Under the pieces are notes generated by a model. It saw only the letters and a list, made by a program, of their open reading frames with translations. It ran no database searches and was not told the origin of the DNA. A program made the position numbers and the translations under genes. From positions 1 through 64,000 of the forward strand of contig ML769446.1 in the NCBI GenBank assembly GCA_009733575.1: a stretch of 64,000 nt of DNA, in the 5' to 3' direction. This document shows, piece after piece, positions 22,672-33,169 of this stretch (the first letter of the stretch is position 1; each line of letters opens with the position of its first letter). This DNA is from Gymnopus androsaceus JB14. Its lineage: Eukaryota; Basidiomycota; Agaricomycetes; Agaricales; Omphalotaceae.

Positions 22672-23245
22672 GGCTGGGGGTAGGAGACTGGTGCAGATTC
22701 AGACTAAGTAGGAGCAAAGTAGGTGTTGGTCATGCGTTACATTGGCCGTTTGTATAGAAAAAAACCAATTAGACCTCGTAGAAACTTCTAGTGGAGACTT
22801 TTCCGACTTCCGAGAATTATTCAAGAACCTTCTTTCAGCAAATTCTGTCAAAGTTCACTCTCCCAAAATAGTAGCTGCGAGGAGGTTCATACAATGATGT
22901 ACCTGCACCGCCGAAATCGGTCTCTGAAAACTGAACCAGTGGATTGTACTTTGCGTTTTCATTAATGTACTTAAAGTGAAGCGAAGGACGGATAGACGGA
23001 TAAACGGATCATAGATAAAGAATTCTCCATATGCTACGGGGGTGTCGGCAAGTCTACTTCACCTTCTATACGATGCAGAATGTCCCAAGGGATATGCACC
23101 GAATTCTTTGTCTGCCACTCAAAAATCGCGTCGAAATCGCGACATTGGTGCATAGTGTTGAAGTCCGGATACGGCATTGTCCAGTTCGTGACCCATTCAT
23201 ATGTAATCATCCCCACGTCGGACGAGCACATGAGATTAGTTCGAA

Positions 23246-24821
23246 CAAGCTTGCTTGACCCGTGCCGTAGGCACGGGCAGAGGTCCTCAGGGTATTATTT
23301 TAAGAATATTTAGATTTTCTCCGTTAGTTCCAGATGAACATACCATTGATGCACTTTTGACAAAGAAAAGTTTGTAGAGAGTGCAATTCTCATTTGCTCT
23401 TCTTTGAACTTTTACTGTACACTTTCATACATGTTTTCTAGCATTCCATCAATTTACTTTTGCAGAATACTTAAACTGAAATATTCAGGACTTTTGTGAA
23501 GTATGCTTTTCCTGGTGCATTTGGATTCATCAGTCTTGGTACAATACAATAAATTTTCTTATACTGTACCATTTCGATCGATTCGGCGGTCACTGGTCAC
23601 GGAGGCCTTCTGACGTGCCAAAATTTGACCAGGTCACAGGTCACATTTCGAAAGTGCTGAAAATTTTGGGCGTGACACACTCAAAATTGCCTCAAAAATG
23701 CCGAAATTTTGCTAGGGTCACGCGGCTCCACCGCGAGGTGCCGAATCCAAAATTTCGTCAGGTCAGTCACGGTCACAGGGGCCTGCCGAATCGATCGAAA
23801 TGGTACAGTATATGATATGTCCCAAGCCACATGCCCTAAGTATATTTGAGAAGGATAACTATACCCTGGAGGTTGGAAATGAAGTTGAGCATTCATTCAA
23901 GAGCCAGCAAAGGACATTGGAAATGCACTTACAGAGCCTGCCAAAATCAGAGTGCATTGCCTGCCAATTTTTGATGCATTTTTTGATGCATCCTGGGAAC
24001 ACTCGAACATTCTCTAAAACCGCTAAATTCTGCAATTGTATATATTCTAATATACTACCAAGCTTGAAAACACTTCATCAAGTTTTACAAATATTTTTCA
24101 GTATGGGTATTTTTGAATGCATTACTGGTACATTCATAGTATGAGGACAAAATTTAACATGTAAATATGGAGGCATTGATTCAAAATTTATGAAGAATAA
24201 GTGGAATAAATGAAATTTAAGAGTAAAACCATGCTGGAGAGAAACTTGTACTGTAAGGGTTTCTCCCTTACACTAACCTCTGCTGGCATCCTGCTTGAAG
24301 TTGACTCACTCACTCCATAATACGTGTATGTCTTGTCAAGGCTCTGCAGTCAGCTCTTGAAGGATTAACTTTTACATGCATAGATTAAGTATTTTATCTC
24401 ATGTCAGGTTAATTACATTTCTCCTTTATTTGCCTTAAATTAAGTAGTTCCAACTAAAATTTTCACACAAACTGCTCTGAACTCCAGAATCATAAGTGGG
24501 TGTCTGAAGTAGAGGCTTTAATCCATTGCTCAGGACAGCACCACCAATAAGTAGTGTTTTCATGAAACTACAGTATAAATTTGAAGGTCAGATTGCGGCG
24601 CCGGCCGCGACGGCCACTGCGTGGAGCACTGGGGGTTCCCCCAGACCCCCACGCTGCCGCGGGCCCGCTGCCGCGGAGCTTATGCGGCAGAGTGCTGAAA
24701 CAGATTTCCGGCTCCGCCGGGAAACGCTGGCCGCTGCGTGCGCGCTAAACTTAGTTTGACAGGTTATTACCAATCTGCTGAGTTTGAATGTTAGCGCCCC
24801 GTCTTCATTTTAAGTATAGGA
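23246..24821 (-). mobile_element. Non-autonomous Helitron-like element
   Basis: Read on the minus strand, the insert starts TCCTATACTT and ends with a perfect 8-bp-stem hairpin (CCCGTGCC-TAC-GGCACGGG at 23259-23277), followed 13 nt later by its last bases CTTG. It sits exactly between A and T of the target, with no target duplication. A 5' TC end, a 3' hairpin shortly before a CT-rich terminus, and A^T insertion are the known marks of Helitrons; the canonical last bases are CTRR, so CTTG is a variant. There is no Rep/helicase gene inside. The interior contains a nested MITE (23562-23810) and a very G/C-rich patch at 24595-24735 unlike the A/T-rich rest. Confidence 0.7.
23562..23810. mobile_element. 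MITE of the TACTGTACC (TA target) family
   Basis: The 26-bp ends TACTGTACCATTTCGATCGA plus TTCGGC are perfect inverted repeats, and the element is bounded by TA. The interior has GGTCACAGGTCAC-type words shared with the 2167-2402 copy. It is nested in the Helitron-like element and non-coding. This is the best-preserved copy of the family in the window. Confidence 0.8.
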
Positions 24822-25639
24822 TCATCTCAATGCAGTGATCTACAGTGGACGTCAGTTTGTTAATGCAAGTATATGCAGCAGCAAGATGTACGTACCAAGG
24901 TGCGCACGAAACGTGTCGGCCTTATCATGGAATGAATTGTCGGAGTCCTGATAATACTCGCGATAGGTGTATTTCCTCAGAATGTTCTGGAAGGCTATAT
25001 GAGTTTATGATGGGAGACAATGAAAGAAGGCTTACGAGGCAGTGAAGCTGATGGGACATCTCGTACGATGCCATGAACCCCCCACCATCCTCTTCAAGGA
25101 ACTTGACAAGCGACGAGGTCTCCTTCTTACCGATCTTCTCAAGGACATTCTTGTCCATCCGCGTGGCTTTCACTATTGCAAAGACACCTCAGATAATATA
25201 ACACAGCGAGATAGAGCGGGCAAACCATTAATGGATATGCTGTCCCAAGCAGCATCAAGCACAGGGTTTGGCAGGCCACGATAGATGGACGGGAAGTCGA
25301 AAGTACCATTAAACTTCACAGTTTGGTACTTGATAGCTTGCTGAGCAGGCGCTGTTATGGCGCATAAGTATACGCAAAGTTAGAGTCGGTCATCACGTAC
25401 ACGGTGTTGAGAACAGTTTGCTGCATTCAACGTCTGTTGGAATTGGAAGCGCTATGTGTCGGGAGAGTGCAAAGATAATGGCAGAGGTGAGCAGCAGGAG
25501 ACCATTCCCGAGCAGTTGCCACATGCGATGCCGCGCGTAATTCCTCTCCATAATCAGCAAGTCCTCCTGTGAGTTATTCTTCGAATCGTCGAGATCCAGC
25601 GGTGTGTATTTTGCGGAGCCCATTGTGTGCGGTAACAAA

Positions 25640-26370
25640 TGGTACGATAAGTAGACTGGTGAGGTTGTCAGGCCACAATAAATATAGGACTAGATAAACA
25701 AGATACTTAGATGACGGAATTCAGTCGGTTTTCGGGCGGACTGAATTGTTTTGCTGCGAGGTCGAACAAAGGATCTTGAATTCTGACTCCTTCAAGTCAG
25801 CTGCATTTATCTAGTAGATCTTGGACAGCTTGCCGAGTAATTTCCTTCTACGTATCATCCGGAAGCTGGAACCTTTCCGACTTGGCTCCCATCTATCTCG
25901 AAATTTCTCTGCATTTGGCGCTGCTCAAACATGAGACACCAACGGGATGGAAACGCCTCTAAACGCATTTCGATGATGATCAAGTTATTACACAGGAGAA
26001 TGGTCATTGAGCATAAGAAGTTTGGGGAGGAACCGACAACGAATGGATCTCGCAGACAGGATTATCCATGCACAATACGAAAGCGAGGATATAGTACGAG
26101 TGCGACTGGAAGCTCCTCGAAGCATAACACTTCTCGCTTGACTCTTGATACAGTAGCAGAGAATCGATAGGATTATGAGAAACATCCAGAGTTGGATTCG
26201 TTACCAGTGGGTGTATAAGATGCGTTGCATGAATTTGATCAGAGTGCGGAGAGGAACAAGGAACTAGTCTCGTTCAAAATTGGCTCTACAGTCCTGTAGA
26301 GATAATCGTGTAGAGCCCGACGTTGGATGTGATATTTGGCTCTGAGCCAGAAAAAAGAGAGCAGAAGTCG
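25640..26370. other. Upstream region of UstYa copy 3; otherwise no gene
   Basis: The first 200 bp match the region upstream of copy 1 near 20940-21010 (shared words CAGCTGCATTTAT and TAGATCTTGGAC), so the duplication of the two genes included promoter DNA. A 79-codon ORF at 25931-26170 is basic and unrecognised; I do not call it a gene. Confidence 0.5.
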
Positions 26371-26603
26371 CATATGACCTCAACTGGAGAAATTCTTTGA
26401 AAATGGAGAGGAGTTGGTTAGGAGCTTCCGGATATCGGGTATTGAAGATGCAGAAAAGATCTTTTGAATCATATTGGAACTTCGATTACAATGAACCTTT
26501 CGTTGATATAAATGTAGGAGTGGTTAAATCGGTGGCCGGGGAAGAAGAGGCGTACAGAGTGGGAGATGCAGTGGATGAAGATCCGGAAGAGCGCTGCTCG
26601 TAG
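26370..26603 (+). pseudogene. Decayed 3' end of a MYND-finger gene
   Basis: The sequence is related to the last exon of the MYND-finger gene at 28804-31122, around 30865-31122 (shared GAAATTCTTTGAA and GATCCGGAAGAGCGCTGCTCG). It contains frame changes and no upstream exons. It is the left-hand remnant of a segmental duplication that continues through 27535. Confidence 0.6.
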
Positions 26604-27384
26604 GCAAATGATAATGAAAGGAGTTAATGCCCATGCTGAACTGTACATAATGATACTTGACACTTCGCAATGATTGCACCTCCTATCTACTTCGTCCTCT
26701 GACCCCTTGAGCCCTGCGTTTAAAGTTCAGCGTCCAGAGCTAACAAAGATCAATCGAGTCACCAGAGGAATTCTCAACCAAGGTATCGCTAAGAATGATT
26801 CGGTCAAAGCAATTGGCGCAGTAGTGTCGGCTGGAGAACAAGGTCCAATATCAGCATTTGAGGTATCTACTGTTTGTAGAGAATAAAAGAATATATAGAT
26901 GCGACTAAGTAAGGATACTCACGGACTGAAACGTGAAATCTAAACATTCGGAGAATCGTCCTTGAAAATCGACGTGCGAGGAAGGCGTCGAGTTCTGAGG
27001 TTTAAGAGCTGGAGAGAGATAGAAAAGGCAGCGCTTGCAGCTATCAAGAGCCTTATACGCGAAAGCGCAAGACGCGTCTGGGCGGTCGACGCGGACCGTT
27101 TCTTCTCTTCCTTCTCTTCGACCGCGGATACACTGCATTCCAAAGAACTACCAGCTCTCACACCGATCTCGACTTTTCTCCTTTCTCTGCGATTACTCCG
27201 AACTGGAATCGCTGTACTGAGCTTGGTGGCATTATTGTGGAATTACGCGCCAAGAAACGCGTTCGAAAGTTATAAGGTCACAGTGATTAATATGGCTCAA
27301 TCTCAACTCTGATACTCTTATATTCCTCATTCCTAGTTCTGAAGCGTTTCGATAACGATTAGTGTTACTACGCATTTTAAAACG
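26604..27384. repeat. Spacer of the MYND/HD duplication, copy 1
   Basis: This stretch matches 31123-31886 with many small differences (shared CTATCTACTTCGTCCTCTGA and ATCAAGAGCCTTATACGCGA). Both copies keep a minus-strand ORF with the segment QTRLALSRIRLLIAAS. It could be part of a small gene or just a shared untranslated region; I cannot tell which. Confidence 0.5.
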
Positions 27385-27535
27385 CCTTGTTCACTCTGGA
27401 TCCTCTTGATATGCCCTCAGCAAATCACTAGGCCAGCTCGCTGCCGGTGCCTTCTTCTCGGGCGTGCGACTATCCAGTGCCTGTGCAACAACAGCATCCC
27501 CGAGCACCTTTTCAGTCCCCAGTCTGGATTTCCGT
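27385..27535 (-). pseudogene. 3' fragment of the HD-domain gene
   Basis: This piece matches the 3' end of the gene at 31887-32589, ending in the same region (shared GCAAATCACTAGGCCA and GCCGGTGCCTTCTTCTCGGG). Homology stops near 27535, where an unrelated gene fragment begins. Confidence 0.6.
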
Positions 27536-27580
27536 CGTCGCTGTGGCCATCCCTATTCTCCTCTAGAAGCGAGATCCTCA

Positions 27581-27829
27581 ATGTCTTCAATGCTCAGGTC
27601 ATCAGAACGAACAGCAGAGATTCGTGATTCCCTTGCTATAATTCGTTCTTGTGTTGACTCAGCTTCAGGCTCCACTTCAAATCAATCCGAGGGCTCTTCT
27701 CTAGAGACTCCCCCTCGAAGATTGAGCACTGTTTCGAAATATAAACCCTCCGCAGATATTTTGGTATGCTATGAAGATGGCCAGAGAGATTTCGGCGAAA
27801 ATTATGTACAATACTACGACCAATCTTAG
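27581..27829 (+). pseudogene. PLP-homeostasis protein (YggS/PROSC family) 5' fragment
   Basis: The translation contains RLSTVSKYKPSADIL and CYEDGQRDFGENYVQ, the N-terminal signature of the YggS/PLPBP family, including the Lys that binds pyridoxal phosphate (SKYKP). The normal continuation (ELVDKA-like) is missing; after NYVQ the frame ends in YYDQS and a stop. Only about 80 of the usual 230-260 residues are present. The fragment adjoins the HD-gene fragment, so it marks a rearrangement junction. A complete gene should exist elsewhere. Confidence 0.7.
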
Positions 27830-28803
27830 CGACGAGTGCGCGGCCAGCACTACAAAGAAGGTCTCTCCTCCTTACCTTGGTCCCTCTCCCTAACCTCTTA
27901 CACTGTAGAAGACAGGTCGGCAAAGGCCAAGGATGAACGGGGACGTTATCTTTTTCGCTAACTCGGGCCTCGTCTTTGACGTCGGATAGTTTGCTCTGAT
28001 ATCAACTCCCGAGTTACCGCTACAGTCGACTGAAACATAATCAATTTGAAGATTCAAAGTTGCGTGTTCATTGGGCTAGTTCGCTGTACGATTCTTGTCT
28101 ATTGGGTATTGGACTCGGATGTAGGGGTTTTTTCCGTTGACTTGATGCTGGACCTTGAAATTGGTCATAGCATTGTGGTGCTTGTATCCGAGACTGACTC
28201 GGATTCGTATTTCAAAGCCCAATAGTGAAACTCAGGCTTTTTCTAACGAAGAAGTACACCTCTAGATCTACATTTTTGTGCAAGTCATTTATGTTTGCTC
28301 GGCTTCCGTTCATGTCGCCGAAATGGCGATGGGACCTTTTCTACTCTGCTTGCGCCTCCAATGGTATAGTCGATGTCGTACGCCATAGTGTATGCCTTAA
28401 CGCGTCTATATTGATGTTAGCATCGAGATGAACAAGCATTAACCTATTCCTCATGTCAGAATGATAGGTTGTCTACAGTACAGCTGTGGTGAATGAGGAA
28501 TCCATGTCAATATGTGAAGTTTCCTTTTGTTCGACTCTTATATGTTTTACTCCGGATCGAAAGCAGAACCGAAGCTTCTTCCGCAAATCTTGCAATTCGA
28601 TAGAGGAGTTGAGTCTCGTGAATAAATTTACTGTAAGCAATCGTTCATGCAGCGGCGCTGGGCGGCCCCAGAAATGATTGCAAACCGCGCGTTTATTGCC
28701 ACTCATTCTCAAACTGCAACCTTCAACGCAAATTGAACACAAGAAATCTTGTCAGTCTTGCGTGCTTCCGAAATTTGCGGCGAATATTCTGTCAAGTTCC
28801 AAG
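27830..28803. other. Gene-free stretch upstream of the MYND-finger gene
   Basis: I find no convincing gene. Overlapping short ORFs on both strands near 28470-28740 show no family resemblance. The promoter of the MYND-finger gene must lie in the last few hundred bases. Confidence 0.4.
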
Positions 28804-31122
28804 GATGTCGGTAACAACTTTCGCCCAAGCGAGTGGGCAACTACGCTCCAAGATGGAAGGCATGATTTTGGATAATAGGTTTAAATTACCTGAACTTGAA
28901 CGGGTGCGGGTGGATGCAGCTGAAGGTGAGCTCTTGCCACTGAAAGAAAACTTTCTAATCGGAACACGACTCGGACTCAAAATGTAGCAATTAACCTAAT
29001 GCAATCGCCGCTTCCTCCTCAGATCGAGGGACGTACTCCAGAAGGAGAACTGGTACCCGTTGGGGTCCTCTACACATTGAAGTTCCCGGATCTCTTCAAA
29101 TTCAGTCTATTCTGTGAAGTCAAAGATGGTAATGTCGAAGCTTGTGCTACATATATTTATACTCAGAAATGCTTGCAGTGCCTACCGGAATTCTTTCTCA
29201 ATGTGTCTGGGCCCTGGAGTGGACTATTCGTGGATTAATGGAAGCATCTGAATACCAGTTTCAAAAAACGTGGAATGTACCTTTCAACAAAACTCGATAT
29301 GTGTTTGTATGTTCAATTTCCTATATCCTATACTTTGTAATCGCACTAATACTTGATACACAGCTGGAAAATGCCAGATGGAAAGCAGCCGCACATTTGT
29401 TGTATGCTTGCTTTGTCGCCGTACACCTGAACAATTTTTGACAATTTTCTCTTTTAGGAAGCCAGAAATCAATCGTCCTTTGGACGCGCTGCGACATTTA
29501 AGTGCTTCAGTCCAGGATTGCCAGAAAATCATTGGTGGTACGGCCGTCGACGTGTGGTATCGAAACCCGTATGTCTCTCAAAAGTTTGATGGCACTGGGT
29601 TGCTAATCCTCTCCTTTAGTAATCTTTTCTTCCATCATGCAATCGCTCTAGCTCGATCAAGGGCTGATGATGCAAAGGCCAAAGAAGGATTATCACGCAT
29701 CGTTCGAGACAAGGGTATCGACGAAGGGCCCAATGGCGTATTATTTTTGATCGTAGGAAAAATCTACCTGTCCCGTGTTCTTGGAAGATTGGGAGAAGAT
29801 GCCGAAGCTCAGAAACAGTGAGCAATATAAATGGACTCCTGTACAATTTCTGATGCGATCTACAGCGAACAATGGCTCATAAAATGGCTTACGAAAGAAT
29901 CCTCACCAGCTACCTGAGGGATTGTTGATCGAAATTTTTACCACCGACACTGATATCAGTAAGGATCCTATTCTTACTGGGTTGGGCGGAGAAAAATGGT
30001 TGGTGAATCGTCGCCAATCGATAAAAACCGTCCTTCGCGGAACTAGAACATGTCGAAATTGCCAGGCTCGTGAACCGCTCATCAAATTATTTCAGTGCAG
30101 TCGCTGCAAGTATACACTTTATTGGTGAGCGTCTTCTTTGAAGCTTAGCAACAAGTCACTTATAGATGCACGAACACAGCTCTAAGAAATGCCAGCTTGC
30201 TAATTATCAATATCACAAGTGAGTTTTCACCTACGGTGGATCAACATGTTTTCGCTCATATAATCGAAAATTTAGGGCTTCTTGCAAGTAAGGACCGTGT
30301 TCTGTAGTTTTTCTACTTCACTGATTCTTGTTGATCTCATTAGAGAAGATGCAGCCTCGTTGAAGGAAATTGCTAACATGGAACCGGGCAAGGCGAGGCG
30401 GGCTGAAGACTGGCGGACATGGAGAGCCGCCCCTGTCCCAGCAAACAGTGTATGCCTTGTCCATGCACTTGGTCTGCAACGTGATCCTTCCCGATCCCGA
30501 ACTCACATTGTCTTTAAAGACGTTGAATACGTCCCCCATTCGAAGAAGATGATGGATAGATTCAAAGTCGTTAGAGTGGGCGTATTCAAGGTAGATGATA
30601 TTTGGACATATCTCGAAGCCTTTTTGAGTCTGAAGAGCGGTGAGGGTAAGAAACTAGTCAAGGAGGCGTTGGATGAATTTGATCCGGGCGCGACGAGGAA
30701 CAAGAACGAATTGCCGATCTTGGATCTGATGTTTAGCTCTGACCCAGGTTTTGATCGTGAGGTCTATTTCAGAACTTGTAAGCCTTTTTTCCAGACTATA
30801 GTTGTCAATCGCTCATTTCTGTTTATCAGACTCTATGAGCCAAGAGAATATCAACCGACTCCCATATGACGCCAACTGGAGAAATTCTTTGAACAGTGGA
30901 GAGGAGCTGGTTAGATACCGGGCGTTGAAGATACAGAAAAGATCTTCTGAAGAATCTGCATGGGAGCCCGACTCTAGCTTCGATTACATTGATCTTTTCA
31001 TCGACGTAATCATTACTGGTCGCTCAGAGTTGTTGAATCAGCGGTTGGGGAAGAGGAGGCGGACAGATTTTAGGAGAGGCGGCGGAGGAAGATCCGGAAG
31101 AGCGCTGCTCGTAGGCAAGTGA
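28804..31122 (+). CDS. MYND-type zinc-finger protein, with two apparent frameshifts
   Basis: The start at 28804 gives MSVTTFAQAS, and exon homology runs to a stop at 31122. The MYND finger is complete across an intron: CRNCQAREPLIKLFQCSRC joins to KYTLY and CSKKCQLANYQYHK. MYND fingers bind proline-rich partners in nuclear regulators. Flanking helical regions (WALEWTIRGLMEASEYQF, ALARSRADDAKAKEGLSRI) belong to a family common in agaricomycetes. The frame breaks twice: near 28980, where one more A in CTCAAAATG would restore LKNVAINLMQSP, and near 29895, where one more A in GAAAGAATCC would restore KNPHQLPEGLL. Both are in A runs, which favours sequencing error over decay. About ten exons are needed. 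The last exon is duplicated, degraded, at 26370. Confidence 0.7.
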
Positions 31123-31886
31123 TAAAGAAAAGAGTTAATGCCCATGCTGAGCTGTACATATACACTTGACACTGAACTATACATCCTACTGTACATACTT
31201 GACACCTCGCAATGATTTCACCTCCTATCTACTTCGTCCTCTGACCCCTTGAGCCCTGCGTTCAAATTTCAGCATGCAGAGCTGCAGTAAACGTCGCCAG
31301 AGGAATTCTCAACGAAGAAATATCACTGAGAACGATTCGGATAAGGCATTGATACAGTGGTGTCGGCTAGAGAACAAGGTCTAGTATCCGTGTTCGAGAC
31401 ATGTACTGTTTGTAGAGAATGAATAACTAGAATATATAGATGCGACTAAAAGGATGTTTGGCAGTTGGCACAGATTGAAAAAAGAACTTTAAACGTCCGG
31501 AGAATCGACGTGCGAGGAAGGCGTCGAGTCAAGAGGTTGGAAAACTGCGACAGAGAGATAGAAAAGGCAGTGCTTGCAGCTATCAAGAGCCTTATACGCG
31601 AAAGCGCAAGACGCGTCTGGGCGGTCGACGCGGTCCGTTTCTTCTCTTCCTTCTCTTCGACCGCGATACACTGCATTCCAAAGAACTACCAGCTCTCACA
31701 CCGATCTCGACTTTTCTCCTTTCTCTGCGATTACTCCGAACTGAGCTCCGTGGCATTATTGTGGATTACGCGCACGCGCCAAGGACGTTCGAAAGGTATA
31801 AGGTCACAGTGACTACTATAGCTCAATCTCTGCTCAGATACTATATTCCTCATTCCTAGTTATAACGATTAGTGCTACTACGCATC
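31123..31886. repeat. Spacer of the MYND/HD duplication, copy 2
   Basis: This is the counterpart of 26604-27384. It separates the 3' ends of the convergent MYND-finger and HD-domain genes. The minus-strand ORF with QTRLALSRIRLLIAAS is conserved in both copies, the only hint of coding here. Confidence 0.5.
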
Positions 31887-32589
31887 TTAAAACGCCTTGT
31901 TCACTCCTTCCCACTCTGGATCCTCTCGATGTGCCCTCAGCAAATCACTAGGCCAACTCGCTGCCGGTGCCTTCTTCTCGGGCATGCGACTCTCCAGTGC
32001 CTGTGCAACAACAGCATCCCCGAGCACCTTTTCAATCCCCAGTCTCGGAAATTTACTCTCGATCTCCTCCTTCAACCCTTCCTTCAATCTCCCATCGCCG
32101 TCTCCCCCAAAGTCAGCGAAAACAGCAACTCTCACAATCCGTACCATCCCCTTCATCCGTTCTGGGATTTGCGGAGTATTGTGTAACGCAATAGCACTCC
32201 AAACTTCGTCTAATTCCCTCTCCAAGATGGGTGGGTCCGCAATTTGCTTCTTTTAGGAGAGCCACTGCAGCGTCTGCGCCTTCAATCTCGAAACGCTGCA
32301 GCTTGTTTGCGTTGAGATTGGCGAAAGCAGGCGTTGCGCCGATGTCATGGATCATGCAAGCGGTGAAAAGAAGTGAGAGGCGATTAGGAAGAATCTTTCT
32401 TTCCGAGTGCTCGTTGAGGATTTGAGCATAAATCCATACGCGCAGACAGTGGTTCAGGATCGCAGGAGGGAGGTGTTTGTGTGCTAGAGCGTATGCGCTC
32501 TGGGAGATTGGGTCCGAAGGAACGCAATCTGGAATTGCAGATGGGTTGCCTTCTGGACGTTCCGCAGAAATGGAGGTAGTTCCACACAT
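31887..32589 (-). CDS. HD-domain hydrolase (cyanamide hydratase-like), one apparent frameshift
   Basis: The start MCGTTSISAERPEG leads into ILNHCLRVWIYAQIL and LFTACMIHDIGATPAFANLN, the conserved His and His-Asp metal ligands of an HD domain, then FEIEGADAAVALLKE. The order and spacing resemble fungal cyanamide hydratase-type HD proteins, which hydrate or hydrolyse small nitrogen compounds. Homology then switches frame near 32245 to ELDEVWSAIALHNTPQIPER, which carries a further conserved His, and ends GVNKAF. One indel in CCTAAAAGAAG explains the break. The gene is otherwise complete at about 230 residues, unspliced. It converges on the MYND-finger gene. The exact substrate is not predictable. 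Confidence 0.65.
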
Positions 32590-32599
32590 GAGAGTAGGG

Positions 32600-33075
32600 G
32601 TATAGGGAGTGTACGATGGTATACATATATATACGCATCAGAAATCTTGGTAAGTGTTACTCTGTTCCCCCTAGTTGTCTGACCAATTTGCAAATCTGAA
32701 GTCAATCAATCTAGCCGGAGTCGGAAGTGCTGAAGCGCAGGACATTCTAACATCTTGTCGTCCTGCTGTACATTCATTTACAGACTCGGATCCTTTGTCG
32801 CATGCCATCTCTCATTGTTGCCGTATCGTCCCGACCATGCCCCAACTTCCTCCCGCATCCACGGTGAAGGTATCTTCCACCGTACTTGTACCGTTTCATC
32901 TCCTGGTCCCGCCACATACCGGATCCGTTGAAGCAATGATCACTGGTGTATAGTGCGTCGGATAGGCTTGAAGGTATAAAGCGAGCGAGAAGCATAAAAT
33001 ATATTCTCCATAGTAGTTCGCCTCAGAGCATACAAATAGTAATACTCATATTGAATCCATGATTTACTCTTTCAT
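32600..33075. other. Intergenic region between HD-domain gene and tRNA-Ala
   Basis: A/T-rich ATATATATACGC repeats near 32620 lie close to the presumed HD-gene promoter. ORFs in the middle are short and unrecognised. Confidence 0.35.
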
Positions 33076-33169
33076 GGGCATATGGTGTAGGGGTTATCAC
33101 GTTCGCTTTGCATCGTATATCAAATCTTCTGCATGCGAAAGGTCTCCGGTTCAAATCCGGATTTGTCCA
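33076..33169 (+). tRNA. tRNA-Ala (anticodon TGC) with a 21-nt intron
   Basis: The 94-nt sequence folds as a cloverleaf: acceptor GGGCATA against TTTGTCC, D-arm TGGTGTAGGGGTTATCA, anticodon stem TTCGC/GCGAA, T-arm TCCGG-TTCAAAT-CCGGA. The loop reads TT-TGC-A, then the intron 33113-33133, then T, so the intron sits one base 3' of the anticodon, the canonical position. G3 pairs with T70, the identity element for alanine. The acceptor has one T-T mismatch at 6-67. A run of T at about 33189-33197 serves as RNA polymerase III terminator, and the internal A and B boxes are readable. Confidence 0.9.

Larger units (their letters stand above)
23034..25623 (-). pseudogene. UstYa-type oxidase copy 3, split by an insertion
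   Basis: The 5' part (24822-25623) starts MGSAKYTPLDL and carries the membrane helix (LLGNGLLLLTSAIIFAL), the SIYRGLPNPVLDAAWD region and the first motif HQLHC. It reaches HCIEMI, part of the second HxxHC motif. The 3' part (23034-23245) resumes with RTNLMCSSDVGMITYEW and continues to the normal end LPTPP. Joined across the insertion, the flanks regenerate the exact sequence found in copy 1 (GTTCGAA followed by TCATCTC on the plus strand). The 1576-bp insert at 23246-24821 therefore disrupts the gene. It is a close paralogue of copy 1, and its upstream region also matches that of copy 1 (the CAGCTGCATTTAT region near 25800). It cannot make a normal protein unless the insert is spliced out. 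Confidence 0.85.

Noticed and set aside
26962..27312. A 116-codon plus-strand ORF in the duplicated spacer
   Set aside because: It is not kept in the same form in the second copy (31465-31812), whereas the minus-strand frame is better preserved.
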